DNA from: BTRG01 sp036986275
GTDB lineage: Bacteria > Pseudomonadota > Gammaproteobacteria > Acidiferrobacterales > SZUA-150
Assembly: GCA_036986275.1 (NCBI GenBank)
Contig: BTRG01000027.1
Location: 1-28,865 of the forward strand
DNA: 28,865 nucleotides
Reading direction: 5' to 3'
Part shown: in pieces, positions 23,282-28,865 of the stretch
Layout of the letters: each line of letters opens with the position of its first letter
Numbering within the stretch: the stretch's first letter is position 1
Program-made: the position numbers and the translations under genes
Notes under the pieces: generated by a model
Database searches by the model: none
What the model was told of the DNA's origin: nothing
Seen by the model: the letters and a program-made list of their open reading frames with translations, nothing else

Positions 23282-23931
23282 GACAAATCCAATATGGGCC
23301 AGCCCCGCGCTTTGGCCGTGGACGCCAGTTCGTCGTCGGGATTGACGGCATGGGGGTAGGACACTGCCTCCAGCAAGGGCAAGTCATTATGGGAATCACT
23401 ATAGAAGCAACTGGAATCCAGATCGGCGCCCTGTTCGGCCAGCCAGACGCGTATACGCGTGACCTTGCCTTCGCGAAAGCAGGGCGTGCCCGCCACCCTG
23501 CCTGTGTAGCGACCGTCCTGTTCTTCGGGGTCGGTAGCAATCAGATGGGGGATATCGAAATGCTCGGCAATGGGCTGGGTGACGAAGCGATTGGTGGCGG
23601 TGATAATCATCAGCGTATCACCGGCCTGACGATGCTTTTCTACCAATGCCTGGGCCGCGGGCGTAATCAGCGGCCGGATGCGTGTAGCCATGAATTCCCG
23701 ACGCCAGGCCTCCAGCGTCTGCCGGTCGTGCTCGGCCAGGGGTTTGAGCGAAAAGGCCAGAAACTCAATGATATCCAGGGTACCGGCCTTGTATTCTTCA
23801 TAGAAACGCTCATTTTCGCGTTCATAAACTTCCCCGTCGACATGGCCCTGATCGACCAGAAAACGCCCCCATTCAACATCGCTGTCTCCCTGTAGCAGGG
23901 TATTGTCCAGGTCAAAAATGGCGAGAGGCAT
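23278..23931 (-). CDS. HAD-superfamily subfamily IB phosphatase
   Basis: This is a 217-residue phosphoserine-phosphatase-like hydrolase. Motif I is IFDLDNTLLQGD, motif II lies in IITATNR, and motif IV is FYSDSHNDLPLLEA. The helical cap between motifs I and II is present. Divergent pairing with rppH is also seen in Pseudomonas; I recall that the Pseudomonas neighbour was linked to histidinol-phosphate phosphatase activity, but that memory needs checking and does not fix the function here. It leads the overlapping group with the ABC permease and ATPase. No strong ribosome site precedes the ATG. Confidence 0.85.
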   Translation of the reverse strand: MPLAIFDLDNTLLQGDSDVEWGRFLVDQGHVDGEVYERENERFYEEYKAGTLDIIEFLAFSLKPLAEHDRQTLEAWRREFMATRIRPLITPAAQALVEKHRQAGDTLMIITATNRFVTQPIAEHFDIPHLIATDPEEQDGRYTGRVAGTPCFREGKVTRIRVWLAEQGADLDSSCFYSDSHNDLPLLEAVSYPHAVNPDDELASTAKARGWPILDLS

Positions 23932-24052
23932 GATTCAGAATCTTGGTTGAATGCTATGTTGTCTGGCCGCGAGCACAGTGGGGCCAATGCCGGATTTGCC
24001 GTGCCCCCGGCATCGTGGAAGAATCATTGATATTATAAGTATTTATGTCGCT

Positions 24053-24535
24053 ATGATAGATGAAGACGGCTACCGGCCGAATGTAGGAATTGTGATTTGT
24101 AATGCCGAGCGCAAGGTTTTGTGGGCACGGCGCGTGGGCCGTACCGGATGGCAGTTTCCGCAGGGCGGTATACGCGAGCATGAGACTCCGGAGCAGGCCA
24201 TGTACCGCGAGCTCTACGAGGAAGTGGGCCTGACACAGGACAGGGTTGAGTTGTTGGGGTTCACATCAGACTGGTTGCGCTACGATGTGCCCCGGCGGGT
24301 AAGCCGGGTTTCGCCGACGAATGTGCACTTCCGCGGTCAGAAACAGCGATGGTTTCTGTTACGCCTGACGGGCAATGACAGCGACGTGGATTTATATTGT
24401 GGTGATAAGCCTGAATTTGATCATTGGTGCTGGGTGGATTACTGGCACCCGGTCAAGCAGGTGGTTCACTTCAAGCGCGATGTTTACCGCCAGGCCATGA
24501 GTGAATTGGAGCCGCTGTTGTTTGCCGGGGAGTAA
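24053..24535 (+). CDS. rppH: RNA pyrophosphohydrolase (Nudix)
   Basis: The enzyme removes pyrophosphate from the 5' end of mRNA and so opens it to RNase E decay. The 160 residues start with the canonical MIDEDGYRPNVGIVICN, so I used the ATG at 24053 although the frame is open from 23951 and no Shine-Dalgarno is obvious. The Nudix box is GGIREHETPEQAMYRELYEEVGL by position 24164-24232, with all the conserved Gly, Arg and Glu residues. The family phrases WLRYDVP and FRGQKQRWFLLRL are also present. It is divergent from the HAD gene. Confidence 0.95.
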   Translation: MIDEDGYRPNVGIVICNAERKVLWARRVGRTGWQFPQGGIREHETPEQAMYRELYEEVGLTQDRVELLGFTSDWLRYDVPRRVSRVSPTNVHFRGQKQRWFLLRLTGNDSDVDLYCGDKPEFDHWCWVDYWHPVKQVVHFKRDVYRQAMSELEPLLFAGE

Positions 24536-24552
24536 GTGAGGACGCACTGGTA

Positions 24553-25656
24553 ATGTGGTTTGTTAATATAAAAAGAATACATTGTGTTATCGGCCTCTTG
24601 GCGCTGGCCGCCATGAGTCTGGTGGTTGCCTGTGGTGACGAAAAAGAATCGGCTGCCGGCAAGCGTAAAGCCAAATCCCATCTGGTGGAAGTGGCACAGG
24701 TGCGTGAGGAGGTCTTGGCCTATGTTGCCGAGCGCGCCGGTACTCTGCGTGCGGTGCGCGAGGTAAAGCTGTTTAACCAGGAAGAAGGCCGCGTAATACG
24801 TATCCCCGTACGTCAAGGGGATGACGTCAAGCGGGGCGATGTATTAGTGGCGTTGGATGATCGCCTGATGCGGGCACAGTATGACAAGTCAGTGGCCATA
24901 CTCAGGCAGGCAGAGTTTGATATTGCCCGGTTGCAAGGCCTGAAAGCCAAACAACTGGTAGCCGAAGAGGCTGTCAGCCGTGCCCAGACCGCGCTCGCCA
25001 TTGCGCGCGCCGATGAGAGGTTGCTGAAAACACGACTGGAATTTATGTTGGTGCGGGCACCCTTTGATGGCAAGCTCGCCGAGCGAAGAATCGAACCCGG
25101 GGACGTGGCGGCCAAACATACCCACCTGTTAACCATTATCGATCCTTCACAATTGATTACGGATGTGCAGGTCTCCGAACTGGCGATGCCCGGATTGAAA
25201 GTGGGTGATACAGCGCAGATACGCATTGATGCGCTGGGCGAGCGGATTTTTACCGGCCAGATTCTTCGCATCTATCCGAAGGTGGATGCATCAACGCGAC
25301 TGGGACGCATAGAGGTGGCGCTGGATCCGGTGCCGCCTCATGCACGTGCAGGCCAGTTCAGTCGTGTCAGTCTGGCAACCGGCAAACAAAAACGCATAGT
25401 CATCCCCTTTCGCTCCCTGCGACGCGATAAAAAAGGTGAATATGTATACCTGTTAGGTGAGGGTGACCGAGTGATTCGTCAGGCGATCGTGAGCGGTTTG
25501 CGATTGGCCGATAAGGTAGAGGTGCGACAGGGTCTAAAGGCCGGGCAGCAAGTGGTGGAAAAAGGTTTTACCGGTTTGAATGAAGGCAAGAAAGTAAAGC
25601 CGGTAAATAATGCAGACAAAACGGCTGTAGTGGGAACCGGTGCAGGGGATGCGTAG
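24553..25656 (+). CDS. RND efflux periplasmic adaptor lipoprotein (membrane fusion protein)
   Basis: This protein bridges the inner-membrane RND pump to an outer-membrane channel. It has 367 residues with a lipoprotein signal: hydrophobic stretch 11-25 and lipobox LVVAC, Cys at 27. Barrel-sandwich (lipoyl-like) halves lie near 70-105 (GRVIRIPVRQGDDVKRGD) and 170-195 (RAPFDGKLAERRIEPGD), a short alpha-hairpin near 108-165, then beta-barrel and membrane-proximal domains. The end overlaps the pump gene by eight bases, so both are made together. Substrates cannot be predicted, and no outer-membrane partner gene is in the window. Confidence 0.92.
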   Translation: MWFVNIKRIHCVIGLLALAAMSLVVACGDEKESAAGKRKAKSHLVEVAQVREEVLAYVAERAGTLRAVREVKLFNQEEGRVIRIPVRQGDDVKRGDVLVALDDRLMRAQYDKSVAILRQAEFDIARLQGLKAKQLVAEEAVSRAQTALAIARADERLLKTRLEFMLVRAPFDGKLAERRIEPGDVAAKHTHLLTIIDPSQLITDVQVSELAMPGLKVGDTAQIRIDALGERIFTGQILRIYPKVDASTRLGRIEVALDPVPPHARAGQFSRVSLATGKQKRIVIPFRSLRRDKKGEYVYLLGEGDRVIRQAIVSGLRLADKVEVRQGLKAGQQVVEKGFTGLNEGKKVKPVNNADKTAVVGTGAGDA

Positions 25657-28600
25657 CGGCGGTCTGGCGGCATGGTCTATTCGCCATCCCGTTAGTACGG
25701 TGATGCTGACCCTGACCATAGTCGTGCTGGGGTTCTTTGCTGTGGGTAACCTGCGTATTAACCTGCTGCCGCATCTGATTTATCCACAGATTGCCGTGCG
25801 TGTATCAGACTCGGGTGTATCGGCTACTATCATGGAAGATCGTATCACGCGCCAACTGGAAGAACAGTTGGGGATTACTGAAGATACAACCTGGATGACC
25901 TCGACGACGACCGAAGGTCAGTCCCGGGTTACTCTGGGATTTGAATATGGCAAGGATATCGATATAGCCTTACGTGATGCCAGCACACGTCTGGACAGGG
26001 CCAAGCGCTTTCTGCCAACCACGATTGATCCACCTGTTATCTATAAGCGTGATCCCGCACAGATTCCGGTAATGGAATTCTCTGTTAGTTCGCCCTTGCG
26101 TGATTCGGTGGCATTACGCACATGGGTGGATCATGTGTTCTCCAAGCGATTTATCAGTGTTCCGGGTGTGGCCGCCGTCGAAGTGGGGGGCGGATTAGAA
26201 CGCGAGATTCATATTCTGGTGGATCAGCGACGCCTGGCCGGCCTGGGTTTGTCTATCGACAGTATTATTCAGGCGATCAAGAAGGGTAATCAGGATATGC
26301 CATCCGGCAGATTGCTGATGTCACGCCAGGAGTATGGCAGTCGCACTGCTGGAAAATTGAATAGCCTGGACGCTGTAGCTGCTTTACCTATCGCGCTGGA
26401 ATCAGGAGATAACATATCTCTCTCCGAGTTGGCGCAGGTGATTGATACCCATAAAGATGAACGCCTGCGTATACGGCATAACGGCGTACCAGGTGTAAAG
26501 GTATCGATACAGAAACAACCAACGGCCAATACTGTTGAAGTCTCCAATCGTGTGCATGCGCGCCTTGAGTGGCTGAAGGCCAATAATTGGCTGCCGGAAG
26601 ATATCAACGTTAATGTCATTTCGGATCAATCCATTTATGTCAGGCATTCGCTAAGCAATGCCGCGCTGGCAGCCCTGAGTGGCGCCGCGCTGGCTATGCT
26701 GGTTGTTTATCTGTTTTTAGGTAATGTGCGTGGTACCTTGATCATAGGAAGCGCCATACCGATTTCCATCATGATTACATTTGTGTTGATGGCGCTTGCA
26801 GATCTGACATTTAATGTCATGACTCTTGGTGGTCTGGCTCTGGGCATTGGCATGTTGATAGACAATACTATCGTTATGCTTGAAAATATTGCGCGACATA
26901 AGAAACAAGAGGCAGCTGAACCAGTAGAAAGAATAACAACCTTGCCGAACGGGAAACTTAATGATTCGCAGGCAACTTCGGTATTGGCGGCAGGGGAGGT
27001 TAACAGTGCGATTGTAGCGGCGACCTCAACGAACCTGGCTGCAGTGATACCTTTTCTGTTTATTGGTGGTCTTGTCGGTTTGTTATTTCGTGAACTCATT
27101 TTCACCATATCCGCGGCCATCATCGGCTCCCTGTTTGTTGCCCTGACATTGGTACCCAGTTTGGCGGCACGCATGAAACAGGATCCTTCTACGCGTATGC
27201 ATGAAGGGATTGACCGGTTAATGCAGCGGGTGCAGGAAGGTTATGCGCGCTTCTTGCAAAAGGTGCTGTTAACTCCCGGCCGCATTGTGATCGTGGCAAT
27301 CTTGATATTGGTTGCATCGTTACTATTCTTCGTTGATCCGGGAAAACAGACGTTTCTGCCAAAAATGGATGATGGGCGTATTTATATCAAGGTAACACTG
27401 GATGCGGGTGTGGGCCTGGATGAAATGGATGCCAGCGTGCTAAAGCTGGAAGACATGATACATGCACAGGGCAATGTAGAGAGTGTGTTTTCGCTGGTGG
27501 GTGGATGGGTCTTCGGGCGTACGGTAGGGTTTTCTGGAAACAGCAGTCGTCTGGAAGTACAGTTGGTGCCTTTGGGTGAGCGTACGATTTCCAGTGAAGA
27601 GTGGGTCAGGCGATTCAAAAAATCCACCAAGGAAGCTCGTATGGCGGGTGTAAGGGTGCGCGCCAAGGTGCGCGGCTTGCGTGGTTTACGTACCAGTCAT
27701 GCCGAGGATGATATCAGTATTCGTATCCATGGCCCTGATCTGGAGACACTCTCCAGGATTGGTGATGATGTGGTGTCAAGAATAAATGATATAACAGGTT
27801 TACGTAATCTTCAGCATTCAGCCGAAGACAACCAGCAAGAATTGGCCATCAAGGTGGATCGCAAACGTGCAGCGGAACTGGGATTGGACATCGCCGTTAT
27901 AGGCCGCACATTGCGCATAGCCCTGGAAGGTGTCGTCGTCAGTGGTTTCCAGGACGGCGACAGAGTCCATCCCATACGGGTGCGCTTGCCGCGAGAAGAG
28001 ATTGACAGTCCCATGGCGATGGGCGGTATTTTATTGTTTGGTGAATACAGAGAACGACCTGCGATTTACCTGCGGGATGTGGCAACAACAGAGCTGGTGC
28101 CCGTGCCCAGAAAAATCGAGCGTATCAATCAGTCACGCTATGTTGAAGTAAGCGCATCGTTAAAGACGGGCATGGCGTTGGGTGAAGTGATGTCGGAACT
28201 TAAGGAGCGGCTCACAGATTATCAATTAGCGGATGGATATACTTTATACTATTCTGGCACTAATGTTACGCTGGAAAAGAGTAAAGCTATGGCGCGTATT
28301 CTCATTGCATTGGCACTATTCCTCGTATTTGTTGTTATGGCAATACAATATGAATCGATCCGGAATCCTACCATCATATTGCTGTGCGTGCCTTTTGCAT
28401 TGGTAGGTGTGGTGATCGGTTTAGTGGCAACAAACACTATCATCTCTATGCCGGTTTGGTTGGGCGTTATTATGTTGATTGGTATGGTGGTAAACAATGC
28501 TATTGTACTGGTTGAGTACATAGAGATAATGCGAGAGCGAGGCCTGGCGATTGTGGAAGCTATTATTGAGGCCGGTAGGTTGCGTATTCGTCCTATCCTG

Positions 28601-28813
28601 ATGACAACAATTACGACGGTAGTCGGTATGTTGCCATTGGCGTTAGGGCTGGGAGAAGGCGCCGAAATGTTGCAGCCTCTGGCGGTAACTATGGTATTTG
28701 GTTTGTCATTTTCCATGCTGGTCAGCCTGTTGTTGTTGCCTGCTATATATTGGTTATTCCAGACTGTAGGTAAGACGCGTGCAGAGTTAATCAATCTCAG
28801 ACCTGTTGCATAG
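25649..28813 (+). CDS. RND-family efflux pump (HAE1-like inner-membrane transporter)
   Basis: This is a proton-driven exporter of about 1054 residues with the duplicated RND layout: one N-terminal helix (WSIRHPVSTVMLTLTIVVLG), a large periplasmic loop, helices 2-6, helix 7, a second loop and helices 8-12. TM4 carries GMLIDNTIVMLENI with one of the two proton-relay acids seen in AcrB; TM10 has GMVVNNAIVLVEYIE, lacking the AcrB-type lysine, as in many HAE1 relatives. A stretch of roughly 20 extra residues (EPVERITTLPNGKLNDSQ region) widens the loop after TM4. I prefer the ATG at 25649 to the GTG at 25640. Fifty-two bases remain after the stop, with no terminator. Confidence 0.92.
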   Translation: MRSGGLAAWSIRHPVSTVMLTLTIVVLGFFAVGNLRINLLPHLIYPQIAVRVSDSGVSATIMEDRITRQLEEQLGITEDTTWMTSTTTEGQSRVTLGFEYGKDIDIALRDASTRLDRAKRFLPTTIDPPVIYKRDPAQIPVMEFSVSSPLRDSVALRTWVDHVFSKRFISVPGVAAVEVGGGLEREIHILVDQRRLAGLGLSIDSIIQAIKKGNQDMPSGRLLMSRQEYGSRTAGKLNSLDAVAALPIALESGDNISLSELAQVIDTHKDERLRIRHNGVPGVKVSIQKQPTANTVEVSNRVHARLEWLKANNWLPEDINVNVISDQSIYVRHSLSNAALAALSGAALAMLVVYLFLGNVRGTLIIGSAIPISIMITFVLMALADLTFNVMTLGGLALGIGMLIDNTIVMLENIARHKKQEAAEPVERITTLPNGKLNDSQATSVLAAGEVNSAIVAATSTNLAAVIPFLFIGGLVGLLFRELIFTISAAIIGSLFVALTLVPSLAARMKQDPSTRMHEGIDRLMQRVQEGYARFLQKVLLTPGRIVIVAILILVASLLFFVDPGKQTFLPKMDDGRIYIKVTLDAGVGLDEMDASVLKLEDMIHAQGNVESVFSLVGGWVFGRTVGFSGNSSRLEVQLVPLGERTISSEEWVRRFKKSTKEARMAGVRVRAKVRGLRGLRTSHAEDDISIRIHGPDLETLSRIGDDVVSRINDITGLRNLQHSAEDNQQELAIKVDRKRAAELGLDIAVIGRTLRIALEGVVVSGFQDGDRVHPIRVRLPREEIDSPMAMGGILLFGEYRERPAIYLRDVATTELVPVPRKIERINQSRYVEVSASLKTGMALGEVMSELKERLTDYQLADGYTLYYSGTNVTLEKSKAMARILIALALFLVFVVMAIQYESIRNPTIILLCVPFALVGVVIGLVATNTIISMPVWLGVIMLIGMVVNNAIVLVEYIEIMRERGLAIVEAIIEAGRLRIRPILMTTITTVVGMLPLALGLGEGAEMLQPLAVTMVFGLSFSMLVSLLLLPAIYWLFQTVGKTRAELINLRPVA

Positions 28814-28865
28814 AATCAACGGGTATAAAAAATAAAAGCCAGTCGAGGGTTTCGTGTGCCCGGGT

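Noticed and set aside
23932..24052. Cobalamin riboswitch upstream of the HAD-BtuCD-like group
   Set aside because: The space before the HAD gene is only about 120 bases shared with the rppH promoter and I see no B12-box-like sequence.
24044..24056. Mini-frame ATG TCG CTA TGA overlapping the rppH start
   Set aside because: Too short to support without conservation data and no ribosome site precedes it.

Overview
The window looks like the chromosome of a gammaproteobacterium of moderate GC content, outside the best-known enteric models. Supporting signs are the RppH/HAD-IB gene pair, a YejM/PbgA-type inner-membrane sulfatase-fold protein, a proteobacterial GlgABC set, an RND pump with a lipoprotein adaptor, and a REP-like palindrome. 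I cannot name the genus. No rRNA, tRNA, CRISPR array or intact mobile element was seen.

Layout. (1) 1-346 is non-coding and repeat-rich: two identical 37-bp REP-like units, another inverted repeat, and a short stretch resembling an insertion-sequence end. (2) 347-2636 is a small accessory block: a secreted protein of unknown function coupled to a TlpA-like thioredoxin, a bidirectional terminator, a histone-H1-like basic protein on the minus strand, and a small protein with a ClpX-like C4 zinc finger. The first and last of these genes begin with copies of the same 72-bp sequence. (3) 2840-15598 is a complete glycogen island: pgm-glgP on plus, then malQ, a GH57 amylase-type gene and glgC as a minus-strand operon, then glgB-glgA on plus, divergent from glgC. 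Together they convert glucose-6-P to glucose-1-P, make and branch glycogen through ADP-glucose, and break it down by phosphorolysis and glucan transfer. No glgX is present; the GH57 enzyme may fill that place.

(4) 15589-20318 is an envelope and signalling block on the minus strand: a small SAP-domain protein, a YejM-like five-TM protein, a decayed TlpA-like pseudogene, and an OmpR-family two-component system. The histidine kinase is interrupted by a frameshift at an A8 run. Three 11-bp-phased direct repeats overlap the kinase stop codon, lie over the -35 position of a predicted promoter and point at the YejM-like gene. I read this as a candidate operator for the neighbouring response regulator. 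(5) 20397-23931 (minus) holds a double cNMP-binding/rhodanese fusion, then a tightly overlapping set HAD phosphatase - FecCD/BtuC permease - ATPase. (6) 24053-28813 (plus) holds rppH and then an RND efflux adaptor and pump.

The observations I value most are the repeat-bearing promoter between the two-component system and the YejM-like gene, the A8 frameshift in the kinase, the duplicated gene start at 314-385 and 2277-2348, and the TlpA-like relic at 18045-18224.
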